Source: Macrobrachium rosenbergii | Taxonomy: Eukaryota; Arthropoda; Malacostraca; Decapoda; Palaemonidae | DNA: 64,000 nt | Direction: 5' to 3' | Assembly: GCF_040412425.1 (NCBI RefSeq) | Contig: NC_089744.1 | Coordinates: 31,030,001 to 31,094,000, forward strand | Part shown: positions 10,410-19,588 of the stretch, in pieces | Position numbering within the stretch: position 1 is the first letter of the stretch | Layout: every line of letters begins with the position of its first letter | The notes under the pieces: model-generated | What the model was told of the DNA's origin: nothing | Seen by the model: the letters and a program-made list of their open reading frames with translations, nothing else | The model's database searches: none | Position numbers and translations under genes: made by a program

Positions 10410-10763
10410 TCAGTTTCCCGAATTTGCTGTCACAGTCACCCTCTTTCGTCTACATACACTTGATACATGCCCTTCCATTCCACATTCGTCACACTTCGCT
10501 CTCGGTTCTGAACACATTCTCGCATAATGCCCATTCTTACCACAGTTACCACATATTACATTCACTCGGGTACCCCTACAACCATTAGCAACATGACCCA
10601 CCTGTCCGCACCGGTAGCATTTAACCCCCCTATCTTTCGTACACTCCTTACTAAAATGTCCTGGTTGCCCACACCCGAAACACGCTCCTATAGCCCACCT
10701 ACACTCATTCTTTGTATGTCCTTCCTTTCCACATCTAAAACACTTCGCTCGACTTCCACTCAC
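10410..10763 (-). CDS. Gag nucleocapsid region with five CCHC zinc knuckles (Ty3-1)
   Basis: An open frame ending at TGA (10410-10412). It carries five C-x2-C-x4-H-x4-C knuckles in a row: CFRCGKEGHTKNEC, CFGCGQPGHFSKEC, CYRCGQVGHVANGC, CGNCGKNGHYARMC and CDECGMEGHVSSVC. All zinc ligands are present. Such knuckles bind the element RNA during packaging. Retroviral and Ty3 Gags normally have one to three, so five is high and recalls the cellular protein CNBP. The end of the frame overlaps the -1 frame of the protease. Confidence 0.93.
   Translation of the reverse strand: MSGSRAKCFRCGKEGHTKNECRWAIGACFGCGQPGHFSKECTKDRGVKCYRCGQVGHVANGCRGTRVNVICGNCGKNGHYARMCSEPRAKCDECGMEGHVSSVCRRKRVTVTANSGN
10413..10419 (-). 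promoter_or_regulatory. -1 ribosomal frameshift site GGGAAAC
   Basis: On the minus strand G GGA AAC TGA is read in the gag frame. The heptamer has the X XXY YYZ form and directly abuts the gag stop (10410-10412). Slippage by -1 continues into the protease frame without a stop. GGGAAAC is an established retroviral slippery heptamer. Confidence 0.8.
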
Positions 10764-10921
10764 CGACCTTCCCCTTTGTACACTACTATCCCTAACCCGT
10801 CCAACCCGTTGTTCCTTACAAACCCATCATTCATCCTCACTGGCACCTCTACATTACTTGCTCTTACACTCCTATCTATTACACTATCGGCCATTCTCAT
10901 TGGGCCCTCAACACTGCATCC

Positions 10922-11317
10922 CTAAAGCCTGAACTCTGGTACTCTCTCATCTACCCCAGCCCTTACACTTACACTTCTGCTCTCTTTTATAACCCTGTCA
11001 AGCTCATAATCTTCTACAATTTCCAAAATTTCTCCCCAAGTCAACCTTTCATTCGTCCATCTTTTCTTCTCCTTCCGCTTCAAGTTCACAAATTCTCTAA
11101 CTCCATCTGGCACTGTCCCTAACAACTTCCGTACTAACTCCTTACATTCATCTATCCCATCATCCCCAAACTTCTTCCCTTGCCAACGTCTCCAACCGAC
11201 AAGCATACAGTGACAAGGTTTCCCAGCTTTCATTCTTGCCTCATCAAATTCATTCTTCCTCTTATACTTAACACTCGCTTTCATACGCCTCGCTTGCTCA
11301 ACTAATCTAGCTTTCAC
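10922..11317 (-). CDS. Gag capsid-like region (Ty3-1)
   Basis: An open frame of about 130 codons upstream of the zinc knuckles. It is basic and helical, with TNERLTWGEILEIVEDYELD near the end, a style of sequence found at the C-terminus of Ty3/gypsy capsid domains. It probably forms part of the particle shell. An indel separates it from the knuckle region. The stretch 11330-11760 between it and the basic region has no long open frame and is low-complexity on the coding strand. Confidence 0.65.
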   Translation of the reverse strand: MKARLVEQARRMKASVKYKRKNEFDEARMKAGKPCHCMLVGWRRWQGKKFGDDGIDECKELVRKLLGTVPDGVREFVNLKRKEKKRWTNERLTWGEILEIVEDYELDRVIKESRSVSVRAGVDERVPEFRL

Positions 11318-11763
11318 CTTGTCATACTCAACATCCCCACACTCATAATAACCCTATACATATCAAGTAAAAACCCAGTCAAATACTCTCCTAATTCTCG
11401 TGCCCACACTCTCTTACTTTCCCCATACTTATCCTGACAAAACCTTTCATACTCCCTAAAGAAATCATGCACATCCCTACTTCCATACTCATTATACTTT
11501 TCACACCGGGTACCTCCCTCACATACATAGCCTTTCTCACTTCTTTCTCACTTTCACTCTCACTTTCGCTACTTTCTGCTCTGTCCTTTCATACCCTCTT
11601 CCGAATACAAAGAGTCCACTTCTGCACTTACATTCATCTTACTCATTACACTCTTCTTCCCCTCTTTTATCCACTTTTATCCACTCACCTCCATCCACCT
11701 CACTATCACTACTGCCTTCACCCTCTCCCTTCTTTCCTGCCTTCCCCCACTTCCTTACCCTTC

Positions 11764-12066
11764 TTACCAGTTTCCTTTCCCTTTCCCTTCTTCCCTTTTT
11801 CTTCCCTGACTTATCCTTACTTTCCCTCTGTTCCTTCCCTTGCTTTTCATTCCCTTTTCCTTACCCTGCCTCTCATTCCCTCGTTTCTTACTTCCTATTC
11901 CCATATCACTTTCATCACTCACGCTTCCATTCACTTCTTCCTCCTTTTCTTTCTCTCTTGCCCCTTCACACGTTCCAGAGAACCTGCCTCCAACAGCCCC
12001 TTCTCCAAAAACACCCTTGAACATACCTTTCACCATTTCTTCCACACTTCTCATCATTCCCTCCAA
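11764..12066 (-). CDS. Basic, low-complexity part of Gag (Ty3-1)
   Basis: About 100 codons, rich in K, E, G and R (for example KKRGNERQGKEKGMKSKG), with no folded-domain motif. It overlaps the end of the coiled-coil frame and restarts the same protein theme (MEGMMRSVEEMVKGMF), so one indel near 12060 probably separates the two. It is likely a disordered, RNA-binding stretch. Confidence 0.55.
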   Translation of the reverse strand: MEGMMRSVEEMVKGMFKGVFGEGAVGGRFSGTCEGAREKEKEEEVNGSVSDESDMGIGSKKRGNERQGKEKGMKSKGRNRGKVRISQGRKREEGKGKGNW

Positions 12067-12290
12067 CTTTTATCCATCCTCTCTTCCATTCTCTCTTCCA
12101 TTCTCTCTTCTGACTCTTTCATCTCCCCTTTCATTTCTTCTTTTGCACTTCTTAGCATTCCTCCCATCTCCTCCAACTGACTCCTCAACTCCTCATTCTC
12201 ACTCCTCAGCTTTCCATTCTCCTCCTCCAGCCTGCCCTGGAGTTCCCTAGCCACTCGGAGTTCCTCTCTCAATTTCTCTATCTCACTCAT
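12054..12290 (-). CDS. Gag N-terminal coiled coil (Ty3-1)
   Basis: The frame starts at an ATG (12290) about 60 bp downstream of the primer site, and is the likely translation start of Gag. The 78 residues are one long heptad-repeat helix (EIEKLREELRVARELQGRLE, then LRSENEELRSQLEEMGGML) ending in repeated EERM units. A coiled coil would drive Gag multimerisation. The EERM repeats come from a short tandem DNA repeat near 12075-12110. Confidence 0.75.
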   Translation of the reverse strand: MSEIEKLREELRVARELQGRLEEENGKLRSENEELRSQLEEMGGMLRSAKEEMKGEMKESEERMEERMEERMDKSWRE

Positions 12291-12349
12291 CCTGACCTTT
12301 TACTCTCACTCGACCCACCACAGACAATCTTAACGGCTATTTTACAACA

Positions 12350-12367
12350 GCCCCACGTTGGGCGCCA
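12350..12367 (-). other. Primer-binding site, tRNA-Lys type (Ty3-1)
   Basis: The minus strand reads TGGCGCCCAACGTGGGGC, complementary to the 3' end of tRNA-Lys1,2 as used by several retroviruses. It lies 8 bases inside the 5' LTR. The identity of the primer tRNA in this organism is inferred from that match. Confidence 0.9.
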
Positions 12368-12375
12368 AATATTAT

Positions 12376-12747
12376 GTGGCGGAATTCTAACCCACAAACA
12401 AAACAACAAACAACACTCACCCTGATCTTCGGTTGCTGGAGATGGATAAAGGTCGCCGCAACAACCACAACCGCAAACAACCACAAACACAACAAGGAAA
12501 TACAAAAAAAAGAAACAGAACACACACACAAATAAACAGCACACAACAAGAAAACCAACAACTCCCAGAAAAGCATACGACAAAAACTGTCCCACACAAG
12601 AACCACTGACCGGCACTAGCTCTGACTAAAGACTCCCAGAAAAACTGAAAATCCTTCACATATCCCACAGACAGACAGACAGCGCCGCAAACAAACTAAC
12701 GACCTCATCCCTCTTCCAACAACCGAAGCACTCACTCACGACAATTA

Positions 12748-12783
<36 letters not shown>

Positions 12784-12831
12784 AAACGTTGGGAAATGCT
12801 AAATAAAAACAAATTTATTCATCCCTCTATA
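12376..12831 (-). repeat. 5' LTR of Ty3-1
   Basis: 456 bp, shorter than the 3' LTR mainly because its TC microsatellite (about 12750-12779) has fewer units. Near identity to the other LTR implies a recent insertion. Transcription should start in this LTR. No clear TATA box was identified. Confidence 0.92.
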
Positions 12832-12836
12832 TCTTT

Positions 12837-13045
12837 AGGACAGAGTCGACCACAGCTTGCAAGCATAATTGGGACAAGATTGAAGAGATTCCAGCCTCAT
12901 GCTTGCAATAACACCTGTATCGGCTATGAAAAAACTTTGACTTGGAGAGGCGACTACCACATTCATCACATTTGTACATAGTGCAGAGAAAATGGCCTCT
13001 TTTACGTAAATGTTCGAAAGATGGGTGCTACATATCGAGAGATTA
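12837..13045 (-). pseudogene. Possible zinc-finger-like ORF remnant at the Ty3-1 insertion point
   Basis: An open frame runs from a TAG near 13045 to the Ty3-1 boundary. It contains HLRKRGHFLC, MYKCDECGSRL and RYRCYCKHEAG, giving closely spaced C and H residues that recall C2HC or C2H2 fingers without matching a standard spacing. Past the insertion, the sequence at 4622-4732 is also open but in a frame offset by one. It may be a decayed exon, or chance. Confidence 0.2.
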
Positions 13046-14996
13046 CAATCTTGTCTTCCTTGACTACTAAAAATAGTATAGGGTTAAATTTATAGTATGT
13101 AAGTGTTTTTATCAGTCACAACAGTGCCTGTTGACCCAAAACAGAGTCGAGCTCGGCTTTGCTTCTTGTAATTTTAGACAGGATTTTGCTATCCAAGATA
13201 GTTTGTGATTCAGGATTTATATCTTTTTTTTATTTACACCCGCTACTGGTACTGTGTTTCATGATATATATTTTCCACGTTCTTTTAATATTACCCATCT
13301 GATAGTTCGGTTGTAGTAAAAAAACAAAGAGCTTGTGTACAACCCAAAGCTTTTATCAGTTTAATATTACATTTTGAAGTATGAACTTATATTTCGTGTA
13401 AGTTTAATATCAACTAACATATAACTGTGTGTCAAGTTACATAGTTGTGTTGCTAAGACTTCCTTTCACTTGGTCAGCTGTCATTTATTTCTTATGTCAG
13501 ATTCCCAAATATTCTCCACTTGAATTTTTCTATCAGCTATAAGGCAGCTCATTTTTTTGGATATTTATTTCTAACTTTATCAGTTTAACAAAAGGTATGT
13601 GGCACCTCAATATACTTCAGGATACATAGTCTTTTCTGCTTAAGATTCATAAGTTTAATATGTCAAGTACTTCACTATAATTCAGGATAGTAAGATTTTA
13701 AGATCTTGCCGGTTTAAAATGGATTGTCAGCTTAATATTTTTCAAGATGCACGGGTTTTTAAATTTAAATAACTTTTCTGTTTAGTATTAGCTATCGAGT
13801 ACTGTAGTTCCGTATGTTTCAGGGTACATATTTTTTTTTTTAAATGAATCTGGTATCAGTTTATCATTAATACGTAGATTAGTGTGTCCAGATACATATG
13901 TAATTTTATTTAATATTCAATATTAGCTATCTGGCATATTTCAGGATACTTTTTCTTGACGTAAGATTCACGAGTTTAAAATCTGGGATAAAAACAACTG
14001 TTGTTTCAGGATACATAGCCTATATTTTATTTAAATATCTTATAAGAGTGATACAGCTGTCTTTAAATATGTCTTCACTTGAATTCTAAGCAGTATTAAC
14101 ACCAGCTAACACTGCTTAGTACGTTCCAGAGTACATAATTTTCAAGTATATATTCATTAGTAATCAGTTATATTCATTCAGTTATCAGGTGGTTAAGGAT
14201 ATTTCATGTTATATATTAAAAATTAATTTCATAGTAGCGTAATGTCGGCGATTAGTCATGTAGCGGCGATTAGATAGTCACGGCTACATTTTAAAATATT
14301 TTGTATAGAGAAGTCACTTATGTTTAAGGATAGTTTTTTTTTTTTCACATATTAGTTTTGATCTGAGGTATCCAGTAGGTCATTGTTTAATGACACTTTC
14401 CTGGGCACGAAAGTCACGTGAGATAATATGAAAGGTATGTTTATTATTTTGAGCCATTTTCCTAAAGTTCAAAAATTATCAATAGCAAAAGTCATTAGTT
14501 AGAAAGAATAGGTTTTACTGAATTTATGGTGTACAGTACCTTCATATTGATCAGTATAGGTAGCAATAGTTGTGTGGAATAATAGACCGGGTAATATTTT
14601 CCTCCGAAGTAAATATGTTATTTTTTCGTAACGAACATTATAGATATTCTTAAAATAGCTTCATTCATAGTAGGGACTTGGGAGTTGAGCTTCTGATATA
14701 TTCTTCGTAGCCTTAATCCATAGTTTGTTTCAGTGGTTGATTTTTATCAGAGCTCCTTTAGAATGAAATTTATGATAGTTTTGAGGTCTTAGGTTATTGT
14801 TATATAGTGTAAGCGTTGATACTTTTACTTTGAAATTTAGGTTACTGAAAGGTTTAGTTTTAAACAGAAGAGAGATCTAAATCTGAAGTATCTGCATTGT
14901 TGAGACAGGAGATATTTCAGAATTTAGCATACTCTGTTTATCCCAAATTTATGGCATAAAGAACCTGTCATTCTTTTCAGGGTGTTAACGATACTC
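13046..14996. other. Gene-free AT-rich sequence
   Basis: Nothing coding was recognised. The sequence is AT-rich with repeated short words such as TTCAGGATACAT and AGTTTAATAT, which may reflect an old degenerate tandem array, but no clear unit could be defined. Confidence 0.5.
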
Positions 14997-15456
14997 TGTG
15001 AATTTTGTAAAAACCTTGCCATGTCGGTAAAGCATCTTGCTTCCATTAAACATGTGAATTTTATAAAAACCTTGCCATGCCAGTAAAGCATCTTGCTTCC
15101 ATTAAACATATGTGAATTTTGTAAAAATCTTGCCATGTCAGTAAAGCATCTTGCTTCCATTAAACATGTGAATTTTGTAAAAACCTTGCCATGTCAGTAA
15201 AGCGTCTTGCTTCCATTAAACATTTGTGAATTTTGTAAAAAATTTGCTATGTCAGTAAAGCATCTTGCTTCCATTAAACATGTGAATTTCGTAAATACCT
15301 TGCCATGTCAGTAAAGCATCTTGCTTCCATTAAACATTACATGTGAATTTTGTAAATACCTTGCCATTTCAGCAAAGCATCTTGCTTCCATTTAACATGT
15401 GAATTTTGTAAAAACCTTGCCATGTCAGTAAAGCATTTTGCTTCCATTAAACATAT
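14997..15456. repeat. Minisatellite, about 8 copies of a 56-60 bp unit
   Basis: The unit runs from TGTGAATTTTGTAAAAACC through TTGCCATGTCAGTAAAGC to TTGCTTCCATTAAACA. Copies start near 14997, 15053, 15111, 15168, 15226, 15282, 15344 and 15400. Most copies differ by a few substitutions and by 1-6 bases at the ATTAAACAT/TGTGAA joint. ORF readings through it are artefacts of the repeat. Confidence 0.95.
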
Positions 15457-16170
15457 ATCTATTAAAAGTTAATACTGTAACTACTGGAGAGTATCTTATC
15501 AAGAGATTTAGTATCATGCATATTTCAAGACTCTGGTGGCATGTGAAGGTTCCAAACTGAAAGAGTTACTTTGAGTTATTATTTCTGAGTTATAGATTTT
15601 GTAAATTTAGAATTTCAGGAGCAACAGTGCCCTGACATATGGATAATTTTAGGTTAAGGTATTAATTTTTTTTCTTAATATGTCATACAATTCCCAGTGA
15701 AAGCGCCTTTCTCATGTCAGCCAACCAGTTTTCAGCTTAGTAAACATCCCTTTGGGTCGGCCTTAAAGCTGGTAACCAATTGGGTGTATACCTCATACTG
15801 GGGGCATTCCCTCCTTAATGGCATTGCAGTCCTGGCCTCAAGGGGTAAAAAAATGTTTTCTATATTTTTCATTGATACTACTAACCTCCCCTACCTTTGA
15901 AATAACTTCTTGGATTTAAATTAGACTTCCTGGTTACTTCATAGTTTTTATTTTTTCCTCTGTACTCTAGTTTCTTTATACAAGAATACTCTGACTACTT
16001 TTGTGAATGGTACAATTGTCATGACATCATCAGATTCATTAATGCCCCTGTACAGAGCAGTGCTCTTTGATGACATCACTTAGTAGTAGTACTAACCTAG
16101 CCAGTCATTTTCTCTATACTCATTCTATTGGACCATCTATCAATATCATGACGTTTTATGTGGCATTTCT
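15457..16170. other. Gene-free sequence left of the old LTR
   Basis: No gene was recognised. A 67-codon open frame at 15697-15900 (plus) has no motif and no support. Confidence 0.5.
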
Positions 16171-16711
16171 TTGTAAGGCCCTCGCCATCCAGAATAACAA
16201 AAACAACCCCCCCTGTAGAACGTCAGGTTTCCCCAGAAAGTACAAGTCGGTGACTGACAGCTGAATCGGTGGTTTTTATGTATTTTCAGGAACTACAATA
16301 TTTTATTTGTAAAACAAAAATCAACCATGAATGTAAAACAAGTTTCGAGTCATATGTATAAGAAAATTTTTCTCATGTTGGACAAAGAATAATTAGGTAT
16401 TTTTCAGGTGTGAGAAAGCACAACTGATCATAAAATTATGCCCTTCTTGTTCTAATGTCGTACACTACTTTTCCACTCACAGAAACCAATGTCCTGTCAG
16501 ACTTCTGTGATAATAAATCAGTAACTCTTCTCATGTTGGACAAAGAATTGTTAGGTATTTTTCACTTGTGAGAAAGCACAACTGATCATAAAATTATGCC
16601 CTTGTTCTAATGTTGTACACTACTTTTCCAGTCACAGAAACCAATGTCCTGTCAGAATTCTGTGATAATAAATCGGTAGTCGACCATGTCTGTCTACACA
16701 TGCATCCTAAA
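16171..16711 (+). repeat. Old LTR of Ty3/gypsy element G1 (5' side)
   Basis: It begins TGTAAGGCCCTC and aligns, with many substitutions, to 25516-25920. Shared landmarks include GTTTCCCCAGAAA, GATTTTTATGTATTTTCAGG (GG-variant here), CACAACTGATCATAAAAT and TTCTGTGATAATA. It is followed by TGGTGACC, the start of a tRNA-Trp-type primer site. This copy contains an internal duplication of about 155 bp that the 3' copy lacks. Confidence 0.75.
16370..16676. repeat. Direct duplication of about 155 bp inside the old LTR
   Basis: The segment from TTCTCATGTTGGACAAAGAA to CTGTGATAATAAATC is present at 16370-16521 and again at 16528-16676. The homologous LTR at 25516-25920 has it once, so the duplication arose in this copy. 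Confidence 0.85.
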
Positions 16712-16990
16712 CTGGTGACCACCAAGGTGACAAATCCCACCAGCTCTCCCAATGACAACGCCGCAGCTGCACCTGTCCGCCTGCTCCCTTTCAAGACAAA
16801 CAGCCCAGAGGCCTGGTTCTTTAGGGCAGAGATGATCTTCAGGTAAAAAAAGATCATGTCGTCGTCTTGTAGAGCTGAACAGTCCTCAAATTCCCACCTG
16901 ACAATGTCTTCGAACAAATAGAATGGTAGCTGAGCCAGACACCACTGTCACATACGAGATGATGAACATCCCGTTTTCTGCGATGCCTTC
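16712..16990 (+). pseudogene. gag fragment of Ty3/gypsy element G1
   Basis: Directly after TGGTGACC the plus strand reads RLLPFKTNSPEAWFFRAEMI, the opening of the Ty3/gypsy Gag domain in which a WF(A/F)xxE core follows a proline-rich lead. After a disrupted stretch, LPDNVFEQIE matches the next conserved Gag segment. Stops and indels make it non-functional. It has the same domain as the better preserved gag at 17558. Confidence 0.6.
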
Positions 16991-17318
16991 ACATGCGACC
17001 TAAGGTCGGACGAACACAATCGATAATAATATCATTATTGTGAATTGTATATTTATTACCTGTTCATTTGCCCTTGTACCACGTATATGTGTCAGAGTAT
17101 TTTTATGTCCAACCAGCTATTGTTAATCATCATGCTTTCTGTATGTACCTGTCCTGTTTTGTGTAGAGAAATAGTTTGGCCTCAGGTCACTTGTAAATTT
17201 TTGTACCCACGGTCTCTTCGTATACGCTGACATCTGCATGCCACTTTATAAGTGGGTTGCTTCATCAATAGACCAGCAGTATTTGTCTTCCTGCTCATTA
17301 TTTCACACCTCTCTCACA
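16991..17318 (+). repeat. Probable LTR (3' part) of Ty3/gypsy element G2
   Basis: The right edge is set by ...CACCTCTCTCACA, followed one base later by the primer site TGGTGACCCC. The left edge is unclear; a TGTGTCAGAG near 17087 is one candidate start. No second copy of this LTR was found downstream, so the element appears truncated at its 3' end. Confidence 0.45.
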
Positions 17319-17319
17319 G

Positions 17320-17337
17320 TGGTGACCCCTGGAGTGG
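17320..17337 (+). other. Primer-binding site of G2, tRNA-Trp type
   Basis: TGGTGACCCCTGGAGTGG follows the LTR end. TGGTGACCCC is complementary to the 3' end of tRNA-Trp as used by avian retroviruses; the remaining bases diverge. It sits about 220 bp before the gag start. Confidence 0.6.
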
Positions 17338-17557
17338 TTCCCGGAGCCATTAACGGACCCAAACGGCGACTTAGTCTTGGCCCGATGAACCAACCAACGC
17401 CCCTAACGGACTAACTACGGCGCTCTAACAAAGCGTTCGGGCGTTACCGACCCTGTCAGCAAATCACCGGCGTCATTAGAGGACCCACACAGCACACTTC
17501 CAAGCGTGTATTGATGTGTGTGTTCCCTCACACTCCAAGTGAGAGCGCGGAATTAGC

Positions 17558-18145
17558 ATGGACACAGTCATCCCCAACCACATACAAATTACCGCAAACT
17601 TCTCGGAGGCAAACGTCTCCCTCGCGCAACCCCCTTCCGCACGCTCCTCCACGCCGGTGCCCGCTCCTCATGCGATGCCAACCGAGGGCGGCCCTCAGCA
17701 TAAAGCTGCCATCACCCATCAGAACCCAGCGTCCTGGCTCTACAGGGTCGAGGGGCAATTCAGGGTGGCAGGCCTGACCGACGACGTGTTGAAGGTGGAC
17801 ATCGCCATCAATGCCCTACCGGAGGAGATATACAAGAAGGTCGCCCCATGGGTGACGACAACGACGAGCCCTGCCACCTTCCAGGAGTTAAAGGCCACTC
17901 TCGTCGAGACCTGCTCCCTGCCGGTCTCCAAGAGAGCCACCCGCGCCCTTGCCATCAACCCCCGGCAGGACACGAACCTCTTGGAGACGTGGCATGCCCT
18001 CCAGGACCACCACCTCCTCCCTGAGACTGACAGCAGCGGCAGGCGCAAAGAGATTATCCTGTCGAGGGAGATCCTCCTGCGGCAGCTACTCCCAGAGGTC
18101 CATGGGCAGATCACAGAACATACACCCTGCTGGTCGAGGACCTGA
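17558..18145 (+). CDS. Gag of Ty3/gypsy element G2
   Basis: An ATG-started frame of 195 codons, GC-rich unlike its surroundings. It holds PASWLYRVEGQFRVAGLTDD and then INALPEEIYKKVAPWV, the core of the capsid domain typical of CsRN1-like Ty3/gypsy Gags. No zinc knuckle follows, as is usual for that lineage; the lineage assignment is inferred. The frame ends near 18145 through an indel, and the protease follows in another frame at 18260. Confidence 0.85.
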   Translation: MDTVIPNHIQITANFSEANVSLAQPPSARSSTPVPAPHAMPTEGGPQHKAAITHQNPASWLYRVEGQFRVAGLTDDVLKVDIAINALPEEIYKKVAPWVTTTTSPATFQELKATLVETCSLPVSKRATRALAINPRQDTNLLETWHALQDHHLLPETDSSGRRKEIILSREILLRQLLPEVHGQITEHTPCWSRT

Positions 18146-18259
18146 TCAAAACGGCGCAGCAGCTGACGGACTCCACAAGGGCAGCGAAGCGGGCGTCCAT
18201 GCCCGCACACCCCATCAACTGCCTCCAGCCGGAGTACCCAACCACAGAGGGCATCAACA

Positions 18260-18715
18260 TTGTTGACAGGAGGAGGCCACCCCACCAGCAGAAGGAGGAA
18301 AGGCCGGGGCTTTGCTATTACCACCAGAGGTTCGGTAAAGCTGCCCGAAATTGTGAAGCCGCCTGACCTTTTCTCCCCTCCAAAAAATGGGGGGAAGCGG
18401 CGGCCACCCTCACAGGCCGCCATGGCAGCAGCATCCGAAACACCCAGGGGCCCTGCACCAGTAGGCTTCTATGCCCGCGACACTATCTTTGGCAGGACGA
18501 TGCTGATCGACACTGGGGCCATGTGGTCAGTGTTCCCGCCTTCCAGAGAGGACCGCAGACGTCCGCCGGACCCGGCTGCCTCCCTGACAGCCGCCAACGG
18601 GTTCCCCATCCTCTCCTACGGCACCAAGCTCCTGTCATTATCCATCCTTGGCCGGAGGTACAAGTGGAACTTCATCGTCGTGGACATTAGGACCCCGCTC
18701 CTGGGTGCGGACTAA
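18260..18715 (+). pseudogene. Protease of Ty3/gypsy element G2
   Basis: The frame contains GRTMLIDTGAMWSVFPPS, the retropepsin active site, then NFIVVDIRTPLLGAD, the C-terminal signature. An in-frame TAA at 18713-18715 falls directly after LLGAD. The downstream sequence continues the expected LAHFGLAVD in the same frame, so the copy has suffered a nonsense mutation. The N-terminal linker to Gag (18146-18260) is out of frame. Confidence 0.88.
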
Positions 18716-19588
18716 CTCGCCCACTTCGGACTGGCAGTCGACGTTGGCCGCAAGCGCCTGCTAGACACCAAGTCCTGCCAGTCCCTGCCCTTGTCGCCAG
18801 GCCCCAAGGAGCCCACAATCTGTTCCGTCACTCCCCACCAGTACGGCTCCCTCCTGAAGGAATTCCTGGAGGTGTTCAAACCCGAGCTTCGTCATGTGCC
18901 CAGGGCCGCTGCCAAACACGGGATATATCATCACATCAAGACAAGGGGCCCCTGGACGCACGCAAAGTTCCGGAGGCTACCCCCACAGTGCCTTCAGGAG
19001 GCCAAGAAGGCCTTTGCCGAGATGGAATGGATGGGCATATGCAAGAAGGCTCCCAGCCCATGGGCCTCCCCCCTTCACATGGTACAGAAAGCAGACGGCA
19101 CCTGGAGACCCTGCGATGACTACAAGCGGCTCAACCTCGCTGCAGAACCTGACCACTACTCTCTACCAAACATGCAGGACCTAACGGCCTCCTTCCACGT
19201 GGCCAAAATATTCTCAAAGTTAGATCTCTTGAAATCATATTTTCAGGTACCAGTAGCTCCAGAGGACATCCCCAAAACCGCCATCATCATGCCTTTCGGG
19301 TCCTATGTCTTCACCTTCTCCACCTTCGGCCTGAGGAACGCAGGGACAACCTTTCAGAGACTGATGGACAGCATCCTGGGGGACCTGAACTTCTGCATCT
19401 GCTACGTCGATGATATCCTAATTTTTTCCAGATCCCACAGGGAACACCTACGGCACATCCGGAAGGTCCTGCAGCGCCTGCAGGAGAGTGGCCTCGTCGT
19501 CAAGTTCGACAAGTGCACCTTCGGCGTCGATAAGGTGGAATTCCTAGGCCACAAGATATCCCCGGGAGGCATCCGCCCAGTTTCATAG
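18716..19588 (+). pseudogene. Reverse transcriptase of Ty3/gypsy element G2
   Basis: RT landmarks in order: ASPLHMVQKADGTWRPCDDY, then KIFSKLDLLKSYFQVPV, FSTFGLRNAGTTFQRLMD and CYVDDILIFSRS (catalytic YVDD), then VEFLGHKISPGGI. The domain is complete and mostly open. An in-frame TAG near 19586-19588 ends it, with the expected KVEAIVRFP continuing behind. The GC-rich codon use matches the gag and differs from the neighbouring G3 copy. Confidence 0.93.

Larger units (their letters stand above)
4733..12836 (-). mobile_element. Complete Ty3/gypsy-class LTR retrotransposon (Ty3-1)
   Basis: The element is read on the minus strand. It is bounded by LTRs at 4738-5207 (3') and 12376-12831 (5'), each flanked outside by TCTTT (4733-4737 and 12832-12836), a likely 5-bp target duplication. 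From the 5' LTR the order is primer site, gag with coiled coil and five CCHC knuckles, protease, RT, RNase H, a second protease-like domain, integrase, an acidic tail and a polypurine tract. Integrase downstream of RT places it in Ty3/gypsy rather than Ty1/copia. No envelope gene was seen. The reading frames are broken by many small indels although the LTRs are nearly identical. Confidence 0.95.

Noticed and set aside
11467..12250. Plus-strand ORFs rich in S, F, P and L over the gag region
   Set aside because: Antisense of the purine-rich (K/E) gag; low-complexity composition explains the open frame.
14924..15160. Minus-strand ORF with repeated MEARCFTDMARFLQNS
   Set aside because: Direct translation of the minisatellite; the repeat length is a multiple of three only in places.
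17740..18423. Minus-strand ORF of 227 codons
   Set aside because: Antisense of the GC-rich gag/protease of G2; GC-rich sequence keeps several frames open.
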